The position numbers were made by a program, and so were the translations under genes. From Nonomuraea turcica (GTDB lineage Bacteria; Actinomycetota; Actinomycetes; Streptosporangiales; Streptosporangiaceae): a DNA stretch of 64,000 bases. Shown here piece by piece: positions 24,270-37,494 of this stretch. Positions within the stretch are counted from its first letter, which is position 1, and each line of letters opens with the position of its first letter. The stretch spans positions 248,001 through 312,000 of the forward strand of contig NZ_JAUZQF010000012.1 of NCBI RefSeq assembly GCF_030718205.1, in the 5' to 3' direction. A model generated the notes under the pieces. The model had not been told where the DNA came from, made no database searches, and saw nothing but the letters and a program-made list of their open reading frames with translations.

Positions 24270-24287
24270 CCCGTCCCGTGAGGCGGG
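24270..24287 (+). promoter_or_regulatory. PyrR-binding leader hairpin of the pyr operon
   Basis: CCCG (24270-24273) and CGGG (24284-24287) close a loop TCCCGTGAGG, which resembles the PyrR recognition loop of actinobacterial pyr leaders. The AAAGG ribosome site follows directly. In M. smegmatis PyrR binds such a hairpin when UMP is high and blocks translation of pyrR; the same is likely here. Confidence 0.75.
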
Positions 24288-24306
24288 AAAGGTGGTGAGC
24301 TTCGCC

Positions 24307-24860
24307 GTGTCCACTCCCATGTCCGATTCCAGGGCCGTCCTGGAAGCCCCGGACGTCCACCGGGCGCTGACCCGCATCGCGCACGAGATCCTCGAGCGCA
24401 CCAAGGGCGCAGGCGACGTCGTCCTCCTCGGCATCCCGACCCGCGGCGCCACGCTGGCCCGCCGGCTCGGCGACCGCATCGAGCAGTTCGAAGGCGTCAA
24501 GATCCCCGTCGGCTCGATCGACATCACGATGTACCGCGACGACCTGCGGCTCAAGCCGGCCCGGCCGCTCGGCCGCACCGAGCTGCCGCCGGACGGCATC
24601 GACGACAAGGTCGTCGTCCTCGTCGACGACGTCCTCTACTCCGGCCGCACCGTGCGGGCCGCCCTGGACGCGCTCAACGACCTCGGCCGCCCCACCGCCG
24701 TCCAGCTCGCCACCCTGGTCGACCGCGGCCATCGCGAGCTGCCCATCCGCGCCGACTACGTCGGTAAAAACCTCCCCACGGCCAAGAGCGAGAAGGTCAA
24801 GGTCTACCTGCAGGAGATCGACGGGCGCGACGCCGTGCTGCTCATGAAGGGGGACGCCAG

Positions 24861-24864
<4 letters not shown>
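24307..24864 (+). CDS. pyrR: PyrR bifunctional regulator / uracil phosphoribosyltransferase
   Basis: About 185 residues. RALTRIAHEILERTKGAGDV and VVLLGIPTRGATLARRL precede the PRPP site VVVLVDDVLYSGRT, as in all PyrR proteins. It senses UMP and binds the pyr leader RNA. In-frame starts at GTG 24292, 24295 and 24307 and ATG 24319 compete; I favour GTG 24307 because AAAGGTGG lies 11 nt upstream and homologues have a short N-terminus. It overlaps pyrB by 4 nt. First gene of the eight-gene UMP operon. Confidence 0.93.
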
Positions 24865-25774
<910 letters not shown>

Positions 25775-25778
<4 letters not shown>

Positions 25779-27127
25779 TCATCAAGAATGTCCGGATTCT
25801 GGGCGGGGAGCTCGTTGACATCCGGGTCGCTCATGGGGTGATCGCCGCGATCATCCCTGCCGGGGCCCAGGCGGACGCGATCAGTGGTGACCGTCCTAGG
25901 GACGGTGGCGGGGGCGCCGTGGATGGTGCCGGAGACGATCTCGTGGTCGACGGCCGGGGTGCCATCGCGCTGCCCGGGCTGGTCGACCTGCACACGCACC
26001 TGCGCGAGCCGGGGCGGGAGGACGCCGAGACCGTGCAGACCGGCACGCAGTCGGCGGCCCGCGGCGGCTACACCGCCGTGCACGCCATGGCCAACACCTC
26101 GCCCGTCGCCGACACCGCCGGCGTTGTGGAGCAGGTGTGGCGGCTCGGGCGCGAGTTCGGGCACTGCGACGTGCATCCGGTCGGCGCCGTCACCGTCGGC
26201 CTGCAGGGCAGGAACCTGGCCGAGCTGGGCGCGATGGCCGACTCGGCCGCCCGCGTGCGGGTCTTCTCCGACGACGGCAAGTGCGTGGACGACGCGGTGC
26301 TGATGCGCCGCGCCTTGGAGTACGTCAAGGCGTTCGACGGCGTCGTCGCCCAGCACGCCCAGGAGCCCCGGCTGACCGAGGGCGCCCAGATGAACGAGGG
26401 CGACGTCTCCGGCAGGCTCGGCCTGACCGGCTGGCCCGCGGTCGCCGAGGAGGCGATCATCGCCCGCGACTGCCTGCTGGCCGCCCACGTCGGCTCCCGG
26501 CTGCACGTCTGCCACCTGTCCACCGCTGGCTCGGTCGAGATCATCCGCTGGGCCAAGTCCAAGGGCTGGAACGTCACGGCCGAGGTCACCCCGCACCACC
26601 TGCTGCTCACCGACGACCTCGTCGAGGAGTCGCCGGTGGGCGCGTACAACCCGATCTACAAGGTCAACCCGCCGCTGCGCACCCGCGCCGACGTCGAGGC
26701 GCTGCGCGCCGCGCTGGCCGACGGCACGATCGACATCGTCGCCACCGACCACGCGCCCCACCCGGTCGAGGACAAGGAGACCGAGTGGTCGGCCGCGGCC
26801 ATGGGCATGGTAGGCCTGGAGACCGCGCTGAGCGTGGTCCAGGAGGCCATGGTCGAGACCGGGCTGCTGGACTGGGCGGGCCTCGCCCAGCGCATGTCCG
26901 TCACGCCCGCGCGCATCGGCCGCCTGGCCGGGCAGGGGCAGCCGCTGGAGGCCGGGGCCCCGGCCAACATCACGCTCTACGACCCGTCCGTGCGCACCGA
27001 GGTGGACCCGTCCGCCTTCGCGTCGAAGAGCAGGAACACCCCGTACGAGGGGATGACGTTGCCCGGTCGGGTGGTGGCCACGTTCCTGCGCGGCAGGCCG
27101 ACCGTACTCGAAGGGAAGCTGGTTTGA
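25775..27127 (+). CDS. pyrC: Dihydroorotase (class I)
   Basis: Cyclises carbamoyl aspartate to dihydroorotate. 450 residues of amidohydrolase fold: LVDLHTHLREPGREDAET (HxH metal motif), GGYTAVHAMANTSP, HAQEPRLTEGAQMNEG, CHLSTAGSVEIIRWAKSKG, EVTPHHLLLTDD and ATDHAPHP. Between the N-terminal beta strands is a short Gly/Asp-rich insertion (AQADAISGDRPRDGGGGAVD) not expected in the family. It overlaps pyrB by ATGA and carA by TTGA. Confidence 0.96.
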
Positions 27128-28216
27128 ACACAGCGGTGCTCGTCCTGGAAGACGGCCGCGTCTTCCACGGATCTCCATACGGCGCCGACGGCGAGACGTT
27201 CGGCGAGATGGTCTTCAACACCGGCATGACCGGCTATCAGGAGACCCTCACCGACCCCTCCTACCACCGGCAGATCGTCGCCATGACGGCGCCGCACATC
27301 GGCAACACGGGCGTCAACGACGAGGACCCCGAGTCCCGGCAGGTCTGGGTGGCCGGTTACGTCGTGCGCGAGCCGTCCAGGATCGTCTCCAACTGGCGGG
27401 CCAACCGCTCGCTGGACGACTACCTCAAGGAGCAGGGCGTCGTCGGCATCGCCATCTCCGGCACCCGCGCGCTCACCCGCCACCTGCGCGAGCGCGGCGC
27501 CATGCGCGCCGGCATCTTCACCGCGCCCAGCGAGCCGGTCGAGGAGCTCGTGGAGCGGGTGCGGCAGTCGCCCCGGATGGAGGGAGCCGCGCTGGCCCCT
27601 GAGGTGTCCACCACCGAGCCCTACGTCGTCCCGGCGATCGGGGAGAAGAAGTTCACCGTCGCCGCCGTGGACCTCGGCATCAAGGGCATGACGCCGCACC
27701 GGATGGCCGAGCGCGGCTGCGAGGTGCACGTGCTGCCGGCGGACGCCACGTTCGAGCAGATCATGGCGGTCGAGCCGGACGGGGTGTTCCTGTCCAACGG
27801 GCCCGGCGACCCGGCCACCGTGGACGTCTCCGCCCTGCGGAAGGTGCTGGAGGCCAGGGTGCCGTTCTTCGGGATCTGCTTCGGCAACCAGATCTTCGGC
27901 AGGGCCCTGGGACTGTCGACCTACAAGCTGCGCTACGGGCACCGCGGCGTCAACCAGCCGGTGCAGGACGTGCGGACCGGGAAGGTGGAGATCTCGGCGC
28001 ACAACCACGGGTTCGCGGTGGACGCGCCGCTCGGCGGGCCGTTCGACACCCCGTACGGGCCGGCCGAGGTCAGCCACGTCAACCTCAACGACCGCTGCGT
28101 GGAAGGGCTGCGCCTGCTCGACGGGCGGGCCTTCAGCGTCCAATACCACCCGGAGGCCGCGGCAGGCCCACACGACGCCGCCTACCTTTTCGATGAGTTC
28201 TGTGAGGTCATGAGCC

Positions 28217-28230
<14 letters not shown>
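27124..28230 (+). CDS. carA: Carbamoyl-phosphate synthase small (glutaminase) subunit
   Basis: Supplies ammonia from glutamine to CarB. 368 residues. The N-terminal half has GETFGEMVFNTGMTGYQETLTDPS; the C-terminal class I amidotransferase has FLSNGPGDPA, FFGICFGNQIFGRALG with the catalytic Cys, and VQYHPEAAAGPHD with the catalytic His-Glu. I assign TTG 27124, which forms a TTGA overlap with the pyrC stop; no other start precedes NTAVLVLEDGRVF. It overlaps carB by 14 nt. Confidence 0.95.
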
Positions 28231-31504
<3,274 letters not shown>

Positions 31505-31527
31505 CACCGCACGGGAGGTGAAGACGA

Positions 31528-32394
31528 CTGGCCGGCACTCCGGTGCAGGTGACGGGCACGGTGCTGACGACGCGCCGGGTCGACGCCTACCATGCGCTGA
31601 CGGTGGTGGCGCCCGGCATAGCCGAGCGCTTCCGCCCCGGTCACTTCGTCTCCGTGGCCGTCGGCGGGGCCCACACGTCGATGGTGACGCGCCGCGCGTT
31701 CTCCATCCACGACGTCAAGTCCGACTACGGCGGCACGGTCGAGCTCGTCTTCACCGCCGGCGGGCGCGGCACGGCCTGGCTGGCCGAGCGGCGCGCCCGC
31801 GACACGCTCGACCTGGTCGGGCCGCTCGGCCGGCCCTTTCCGCTGCCGCGCGACCCCGTCCACTGCGTCCTGGTCGGCTCCGAGTACGGCTCCGCCGTGC
31901 TCTTCCCGCTGGCTGACGCGCTGCTGGCGCGGGGCTGCCGAGTGGACTTCGTGCTGGGCGGGGCCGGGGCCGAGCGGGTCTTCGGCGCCATGCGGGCCCG
32001 CAGGATCGCCGAGACCACCACGCTGACGACCGAGGACGGCTCGCTCGGGCTGCGCGGCAAGGTCACCGACGCGCTGCCGTCGGTGATCGCCGACACGCGG
32101 GCCGACGCCGTCTATGCCTGCGCGCCCATGGAGACGCTGCGGGCCGTGACGGCGGTGGGGATGGAGTTCGACATTCCGGTGCAAGTGGCGGTCGAGGAGC
32201 AGATGGCCTGTGGCATCGGGGTGTGCATGACGTGCGTGATCCCGGTCATCGGGGACGACGGGGCCACCAGGATGGTCCGGGCATGCGCTGAGGGGCCGGT
32301 GTTCCGGGGGGAGCGGGTGCGGTTCGAGGACGTGGGAACGATCCCGTTCGACGCGCTCGGCGCCCCCGGAGGCGGTGTACGACATGTCGGTTGA
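31528..32394 (+). CDS. pyrK: Dihydroorotate dehydrogenase electron-transfer subunit PyrK
   Basis: FAD/2Fe-2S protein that passes electrons from PyrD to NAD+. Blocks: RRAFSIHDV (flavin), the NAD-domain VLVGSEYGSAVLFPLADAL, and four cluster cysteines in EEQMACGIGVCMTC and VRACAEGPVF. The start is unusual: an in-frame TGA at 31519 leaves only CTG 31528 or GTG 31543. GGGAGG (31513-31518) is ideally spaced (9 nt) for CTG and too far (24 nt) for GTG, so I choose CTG; GTG 31543 is the alternative. The end overlaps pyrD. Confidence 0.93.
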   Translation: MAGTPVQVTGTVLTTRRVDAYHALTVVAPGIAERFRPGHFVSVAVGGAHTSMVTRRAFSIHDVKSDYGGTVELVFTAGGRGTAWLAERRARDTLDLVGPLGRPFPLPRDPVHCVLVGSEYGSAVLFPLADALLARGCRVDFVLGGAGAERVFGAMRARRIAETTTLTTEDGSLGLRGKVTDALPSVIADTRADAVYACAPMETLRAVTAVGMEFDIPVQVAVEEQMACGIGVCMTCVIPVIGDDGATRMVRACAEGPVFRGERVRFEDVGTIPFDALGAPGGGVRHVG

Positions 32395-33361
32395 TATGCG
32401 GACATTTCTGGCGCATGTGGAGCTGGCGAACCCGATCACCACGGCCGCCGGATGCGCCTCCTCCGGGCGGGAGCTCGCCCAGTTCTTCGACCTGCACCGG
32501 CTCGGGGCGCTCACCACCCGCTCGATCACCATGGCGCCGCGCGCCGGGCGGCCCACGCCGCGCATGGCCGAGACGCCGTCGGGCATGCTCAACGCCGTGG
32601 GGCTGCAGGGACCGGGCATCGAGGTGTTCCTGGAGCGGGAGCTGCCCTGGCTGGCCCAGCGCGGGATCAAGACCATCGTGTCCATCGGCGGCGGCACCGT
32701 CGCCGAATACTCCGAGCTGGCCCGCAGACTGGCCGACGCGCCCGGAGTGACCGCGCTGGAGGTCAATCTCTCCTGCCCGAACATGGAGGACCGCGGCCGG
32801 GTCTTCGCCCGCGAGGGCAGCTCGGCGGCCGAGGTGATCGCCTCCGTGCGCTCCATCATGCGCTACGACGTGCCGGTCGTGGCCAAGCTCGCGCCCGACG
32901 TGGCCGACATCGTCGCGGTGGCGCGGGCCTGCGTGGACGCCGGCGCGGACGCGCTCTCCATGATCAACAATCCGCTGGGCATGGCCATCGACACCGAGAC
33001 GCTGCGGCCCTCGCTCGCCGCCGTCACCGGCGGGCTGTCCGGGCCCGCCGTCCTGCCGCTGGCCGTCCGGTGCGTGTGGCAGGTCCACGCCGCGCTGCCC
33101 GGGGTGCCGCTGATCGGCATCGGCGGGGTGATGAGCGGCAGGGACGCCTTCCAGCTCGTGCTGGCGGGCGCCTGTGTGGTCGGTGTGGGCACCGCGCTGT
33201 TCCACGACCCGTACGCGTGCCTGCGCATCGAACGCGAGCTGGAGGACCTGCTGAGGGCTCGCGGGCTCCAGCGGCTCGCCGACGCCGTGGGGCTGGCCCA
33301 CCGGCCGCCGGGGAGCGCTCCCCGGCACCTGCTCGTCGACACCGAGGAGAGCACCTCTTGA
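32384..33361 (+). CDS. pyrD: Dihydroorotate dehydrogenase, class 1B catalytic subunit
   Basis: Oxidises dihydroorotate to orotate with FMN. 325 residues of TIM barrel: NPITTAAGCASSG, EVNLSCPNMED with the catalytic Cys of class 1 enzymes, PVVAKLAPDVADI, SMINNPLGMAID and LIGIGGVMSGRDAFQ (phosphate binding). The neighbouring PyrK makes this the NAD-linked 1B type. ATG 32384 has GGAGG 11 nt upstream and overlaps pyrK by 11 nt; GTG 32375 is too near that site. Confidence 0.95.
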   Translation: MSVDMRTFLAHVELANPITTAAGCASSGRELAQFFDLHRLGALTTRSITMAPRAGRPTPRMAETPSGMLNAVGLQGPGIEVFLERELPWLAQRGIKTIVSIGGGTVAEYSELARRLADAPGVTALEVNLSCPNMEDRGRVFAREGSSAAEVIASVRSIMRYDVPVVAKLAPDVADIVAVARACVDAGADALSMINNPLGMAIDTETLRPSLAAVTGGLSGPAVLPLAVRCVWQVHAALPGVPLIGIGGVMSGRDAFQLVLAGACVVGVGTALFHDPYACLRIERELEDLLRARGLQRLADAVGLAHRPPGSAPRHLLVDTEESTS

Positions 33362-34050
33362 CTCCCGCACCCATCGCCGTCGCCCTCGACGCTCCTGACC
33401 TGGAGACCGCCGCCCACTGGGCGGCCCTCGTGACACCCCATGTCAGCACGGTGAAGGTGGGCCTGGAGCTCTACCTGCGCTACGGCCCCGACGTGATCGC
33501 CTCCGTGCGGGGCGCCAGCGGCGTGCAGGTGTTCCTCGACCTCAAGCTGCACGACATCCCGAACACCGTCGCCGGCGCCGCCCGGGCCGTCGCCCGGCTG
33601 CGGCCGTCGATCCTCACGGTCCACGCGGCCGGCGGGCCCGCCATGATCCGGGCCGCCGTGGAATCCGCGCCCCACACCAAGATCGCCGCGGTGACGATCC
33701 TGACCTCGCTCACCGAGGCCGACCTGGGCCGCATCGGGCTCCTCGGCCCCGCCGACGACGCGGTGCGCCGCCTGGCCACCCTGTCGGTGGAGGCGGGCGC
33801 CACGGCGCTCGTGTGCTCGCCCAACGAGGTGTCGGCGGTGCGGGCCGAGGTGGGGGGCGGCATCACGCTCATCACGCCCGGCGTGCGGCCCGCGGGGGCG
33901 GCCACGCAGGACCAGATGCGGGTGGCCACGCCTGAGCGGGCACTGGCGGACGGCGCCGACCTGCTCGTCATCGGCCGCCCCATCACGGGCTCCCCGGACC
34001 CGGGCGCCACGGCCGCCGCCATCGCCGCCTCCCTCCGCCGCGCGTCCTGA
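33358..34050 (+). CDS. pyrF: Orotidine 5'-phosphate decarboxylase
   Basis: Decarboxylates OMP to UMP, last step of the pathway. 230 residues: VALDAPDLETAAHWA, FLDLKLHDIPNTVAGAA (the DxKxxD catalytic array), LTVHAAGGPAMIRAA, LITPGVRPAG and LVIGRPITGSPDP. TTG 33358 forms TTGA with the pyrD stop and follows GAGGAG. orotate phosphoribosyltransferase (pyrE) is absent from the operon and must be elsewhere. Confidence 0.96.
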   Translation: MTPAPIAVALDAPDLETAAHWAALVTPHVSTVKVGLELYLRYGPDVIASVRGASGVQVFLDLKLHDIPNTVAGAARAVARLRPSILTVHAAGGPAMIRAAVESAPHTKIAAVTILTSLTEADLGRIGLLGPADDAVRRLATLSVEAGATALVCSPNEVSAVRAEVGGGITLITPGVRPAGAATQDQMRVATPERALADGADLLVIGRPITGSPDPGATAAAIAASLRRAS

Positions 34051-34152
34051 CCCGGCACCTGACCCGGCACCGGCTTCGTCCGCATCAGCCGGACGCGGTC
34101 CGGGCGTTGTGCGTGCCTCTGGGTGCCGTGCGCGACCGGGCCTCGCCGGGCG

Positions 34153-34192
34153 CGTCGATCCTTCCCACGGCACGTCGATCTTTCCCATGGCA
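34153..34192. repeat. 20-bp tandem repeat, two units
   Basis: CGTCGATCCTTCCCACGGCA (34153-34172) is followed by the same unit with two C-to-T changes (34173-34192). Two adjacent copies suggest a binding site pair or simple duplication. Confidence 0.8.
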
Positions 34193-34201
34193 AGCGGTGT
34201 T

Positions 34202-34220
34202 CCGCGCCTCGGAGGCGCGG
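34202..34220 (+). terminator. Hairpin after the pyr operon
   Basis: CCGCGCCT (34202-34209) and AGGCGCGG (34213-34220) form an 8-bp stem with a 3-nt loop, about 150 bp after pyrF. Confidence 0.5.
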
Positions 34221-34687
34221 TCGTCGCGTGCCGGGGTTCGTCAGCGGGGTGCCGGCCGTACTGGGCAGAAGATCTTTTACGGCAAGCCACCTTGCCCGCA
34301 CGCGCCGTACCCCGTTGCCGTCTGTCATGGCCGGTCGTGAAGGCTCACGCGGTGCTCGCCGTGACGAACGCGTCCTTGACCGACGCCGTGGTGATGCGAC
34401 AAGGCGTCGCGGGGTCGCCACGGGCCCCGCGTGCAAGATCATAGCGGGTCTCGAAGGCAAGATCCACATGCATCGTCCGCAAGCCTTGATCGAGATTTCG
34501 GGCCTGGTCCGGGGTGGGTTTCGGACATCGGGCGATGGCTGGAATGCGATCATCGTTGCGTTTCGCGACATCGTCGCGCGCCGACGCGTGAATCCGGAAG
34601 TGAGGGCGATTTGATCGGCACTGTGTGATTTTGCGATCGCGCAGAGTGATGAAGTGGATTTTGTGGGCAGAGAAACCGCGCTTGACG

Positions 34688-34716
34688 TTGCTTAGGGGGC
34701 GATGACCAGCTAGTTT
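34688..34716 (+). promoter_or_regulatory. Probable mihF promoter
   Basis: TTGCTT (34688-34693), a 17-nt spacer and TAGTTT (34711-34716) give a plausible sigma-70-type promoter. It predicts a leader of about 40 nt with GAGGTGA before GTG 34762. Confidence 0.5.
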
Positions 34717-34761
34717 CCCTTCCCGTCCGAGTACATCGACAGAAATTCGAGGTGACCCGGC

Positions 34762-35085
34762 GTGGCTCTTCCTCCCCTGACCCCTGAGCAGCGCGCCGCA
34801 GCCCTGGAGAAGGCTGCCAAGGCCCGTAAAGAGCGTGCCGAGGTCAAGAACCGGCTCAAGCATGGCGCGGTTTCTCTGGCTGAGGTGCTCAAGGATGGGC
34901 AGACCGACGACGTCATCGGCAAGATGAAGGTGTCGGCTTTGTTGGAATCGCTCCCTGGCGTGGGCAAGGTCCGCGCCAAGCAGCTCATGGAGCGGCTTGC
35001 CATTGCCGAGTCCCGCCGCGTGCGGGGGCTCGGTGCGAACCAGAGGGCCTCCCTCGAGCGCGAGTTCGGTGGCAACGAGAGCTAA
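34762..35085 (+). CDS. mihF: Integration host factor mIHF
   Basis: 107-residue actinobacterial nucleoid protein, unrelated in fold to E. coli IHF. It begins MALPPLTPEQRAAALEKAA (flexible helical N-terminus) and has the helix-hairpin-type core VSALLESLPGVGKVRAKQLM followed by SRRVRGLGANQRASLEREF, which contacts DNA. Known to bend and compact DNA and to affect development and antibiotic output in Streptomyces (sIHF). GTG 34762 is preceded by GAGGTGA. Followed by gmk and rpoZ as in related genomes. Confidence 0.97.
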   Translation: MALPPLTPEQRAAALEKAAKARKERAEVKNRLKHGAVSLAEVLKDGQTDDVIGKMKVSALLESLPGVGKVRAKQLMERLAIAESRRVRGLGANQRASLEREFGGNES

Positions 35086-35127
35086 TCTCTGTTCCACACG
35101 AAAGCGCAGGTTCATTGGGGGTAGGAA

Positions 35128-35793
35128 GTGACCGACAGGTCCTGGTCCGGCGAGGTCAGTGCCCACGAGGCGATCGGACCGGGGATGGAGGTCGGATTCC
35201 TGCCCATGAGCGAACGGCGCCTGACGGTCCTTTCAGGGCCGTCCGGCGTCGGCAAGTCCACGGTCGTCGCCGAGCTCCGGCGGGCACACTCTGAGGTGTG
35301 GCTGTCGGTCTCGGTGACCACCAGGAGGCCCCGGCCCGGCGAGGTCAACGGGGTCCACTACTTCTTCGTCGACGGCGAGGAGTTCGACCGGCTGGTGGAG
35401 GCCGGCGAGCTGCTCGAGTGGGCGGAGTTCGCGGGCAACCGCTATGGCACACCACGCGAGGCCGTGCTGAAGAAGCTCGCCGAGGGCGTGCCCACCGTGC
35501 TCGAGATCGACCTCGAGGGCGCCAGGCAGGTGCGCAGGACGATGCCGGACGCGCTGCTGGTGTTCCTGGCCCCGCCCTCCTGGGAGGAGCTGGAGAAGCG
35601 GCTGCGCGGGCGCGGCACCGAGCCCGAGGACGTCATCGAGCGGCGCCTGGAGGCAGGGCGGATCGAGATGGCGGCCGAATCGGAGTTCGACCTGACGCTG
35701 GTCAACACGAGCGTCCAGGATGTGTGCCGCCGGCTGATAGCCTTGATGACTGACCCTCAGGGGGTCACGACAACCACCAAACGAGAGGTCTGA
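35128..35793 (+). CDS. gmk: Guanylate kinase
   Basis: Phosphorylates GMP to GDP with ATP. 221 residues: P-loop LSGPSGVGKST near residue 36, then SVSVTTRRPRPGEVNGVHYFF (GMP site) and VLEIDLEGARQV. The N-terminus is about 26 residues longer than E. coli Gmk. GTG 35128 has GGGGGTAGGAA upstream; ATG 35206 (MSERRLTVLSG) is the shorter alternative. Confidence 0.95.
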   Translation: MTDRSWSGEVSAHEAIGPGMEVGFLPMSERRLTVLSGPSGVGKSTVVAELRRAHSEVWLSVSVTTRRPRPGEVNGVHYFFVDGEEFDRLVEAGELLEWAEFAGNRYGTPREAVLKKLAEGVPTVLEIDLEGARQVRRTMPDALLVFLAPPSWEELEKRLRGRGTEPEDVIERRLEAGRIEMAAESEFDLTLVNTSVQDVCRRLIALMTDPQGVTTTTKREV

Positions 35794-35798
35794 CCATC

Positions 35799-36068
35799 GT
35801 GGCAGGCACCACCGCGGCTCCGGAGGGCATCACCAACCCGCCGATCGACGCGCTGCTCGACATCGTCGACAGCAAATACTCCCTGGTGATCATGGGCGCC
35901 AAGCGCGCTCGTCAGATCAACGCCTACTACTCCCAGCTCGGCGAGGGTCTGCTGGAATACGTCGGCCCGCTGGTCGAGACGCACGCCCAGGAGAAGCCGC
36001 TGTCCATCGCCCTGCGCGAGGTCTCCGAGGGCCTGCTCAACGCCGAGCCCATCGAAGGCGCGGTCTGA
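35799..36068 (+). CDS. rpoZ: RNA polymerase omega subunit
   Basis: 89-residue chaperone for assembly of beta-prime into RNA polymerase. NPPIDALLDIVDSKYSLVIM and GAKRARQINAYYSQL are the conserved omega segments. GTG start 5 nt after the gmk stop, followed 8 nt later by coaBC; mihF-gmk-rpoZ-coaBC is the conserved order in this phylum. Confidence 0.96.
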   Translation: MAGTTAAPEGITNPPIDALLDIVDSKYSLVIMGAKRARQINAYYSQLGEGLLEYVGPLVETHAQEKPLSIALREVSEGLLNAEPIEGAV

Positions 36069-36076
36069 CCCCTTCG

Positions 36077-37375
36077 ATGAAGGTCGTCCTGGGCGTCAGC
36101 GGCGGCATCGCCGCTTACAAGGCGTGTGAGCTGCTGCGCCTGTTCACCGAGTCCGGGCATGAGGTGCGGGTCGTCCCGACCCGCGAGGCCCTCAAGTTCG
36201 TGGGCGCGCCCACCTGGGCCGCCCTGTCGGGCAACCCCGTGTCGGCCGAGGTGTGGGACGACGTTCACGAGGTGCCCCACGTGCGGATCGGCAAGCAGGC
36301 CGACCTCGTCGTGGTGGCGCCCGCGACCGCCGACGTGCTGGCCAAGGCCGCGCACGGGCTGGCCGGCGACCTGCTGACCAACACGTTGCTGACCGCGACG
36401 TGCCCGGTCGTGTTCGCGCCCGCGATGCACACCGAGATGTGGCAGCACCCCGCCACCCGCGCCAACGTCGCGACGCTGCGCGAGCGCGGCGCCATCGTGA
36501 TCGATCCGGCCGTCGGGCGGCTCACCGGCGCCGACACGGGACCCGGCCGCCTGCCCGACCCGGCCGAGATCTTCCAAGTCTGCCTGCGCGTGCTGCGCGG
36601 CCGGCCGCGTGACCTGGCCGAGCGCAAGATCGTGGTGTCCGCCGGCGGCACCCGCGAGGCGATCGACCCGGTCCGCTACCTCGGCAACCGATCCTCCGGC
36701 CTGCAGGGTTACGCGCTGGCCCGCACCGCGCTCGCGCGGGGCGCCGAGGTGACGCTCGTGGCAGCGAACGTCGCGCTGCCCGATCCTGCCGGGGCCACCG
36801 TGGTGCGGGTGGAGTCGGCGGCCCAGATGCGTGAGGCGGTGCTGGCCGCCTCCGACGACGCCGACGTCGTGGTGATGGCCGCGGCCGTGGCCGACTTCCG
36901 GCCGGCGGCGCGGCACGAGGCGAAGATCAAGAAGACGGACGCGGAGCCGGAGCCCATCCGCCTGGTCAAGAACCCCGACATCCTGGCCGAGCTGGGCCGG
37001 CGCCGCCAGGCGCGGGACGCCGCCCTCCGGGCGGGGGAGGCGGACGGGGCGGCGCTCGGTGGTGGCCGCCCGCTTCCGCACTCGGACGGCAGCATCCGTA
37101 CCGAGCTCGGGCCGGGGTCCGAGGCATACCCGCTGGTGATCGTCGGATTTGCGGCCGAGACGCACGACGTGCTCGCCAACGGGCAGGCCAAGCTGGCGCG
37201 CAAAGGCTGCGACCTGCTGGTCGTCAACCGCGTGGGGGAAGGGCTGGCCTTCGGCACCCCCGACAACGCGGCCACCGTGCTCGTCGCGGGCGCAGAGCCG
37301 GTCGAGGTGCCGCTAGGGCCCAAGGAGGACGTCGCCGACGCCGTCTGGGATCTGGTCGCCGCACGCCTCGGCTGA
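36077..37375 (+). CDS. coaBC: Bifunctional phosphopantothenoylcysteine synthetase/decarboxylase
   Basis: Two steps of coenzyme A synthesis. 432 residues: N-terminal flavoprotein CoaC domain (VLGVSGGIAAYKACELLRL, APTWAALSGNPV, VAPATADVLAKAAHGLAGDL, CPVVFAPAMHTEMW) and C-terminal CoaB domain (VVSAGGTREAIDPVRYLGN, VVVMAAAVADFRP, KIKK). CoaB is interrupted after KNPDILAELGRRR by a roughly 40-residue low-complexity insertion (encoded about 37005-37120) before VIVGFAAETHD. Confidence 0.95.
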   Translation: MKVVLGVSGGIAAYKACELLRLFTESGHEVRVVPTREALKFVGAPTWAALSGNPVSAEVWDDVHEVPHVRIGKQADLVVVAPATADVLAKAAHGLAGDLLTNTLLTATCPVVFAPAMHTEMWQHPATRANVATLRERGAIVIDPAVGRLTGADTGPGRLPDPAEIFQVCLRVLRGRPRDLAERKIVVSAGGTREAIDPVRYLGNRSSGLQGYALARTALARGAEVTLVAANVALPDPAGATVVRVESAAQMREAVLAASDDADVVVMAAAVADFRPAARHEAKIKKTDAEPEPIRLVKNPDILAELGRRRQARDAALRAGEADGAALGGGRPLPHSDGSIRTELGPGSEAYPLVIVGFAAETHDVLANGQAKLARKGCDLLVVNRVGEGLAFGTPDNAATVLVAGAEPVEVPLGPKEDVADAVWDLVAARLG

Positions 37376-37494
37376 GCGCGGACGACGTACGACGCATATG
37401 GCGTAGATCGTACAAATAGTGCAAGACCGATTACCCGATCAGATGTTGCAACACCCCCGGACGCCTGCGGATACTTGGCTGGAAGGGGGACAGA

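Larger units (their letters stand above)
34051..34761. other. Long intergenic region, pyrF to mihF
   Basis: 711 bp. It contains a 20-bp tandem repeat (34153-34192), a hairpin (34202-34220) likely ending the pyr operon, and the mihF promoter near its right end. From about 34430 the base composition falls to a less GC-rich stretch. Short frames here have no ribosome sites or recognisable products. Long upstream regions are common for nucleoid-protein genes and may hold further regulatory sites. Confidence 0.6.
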
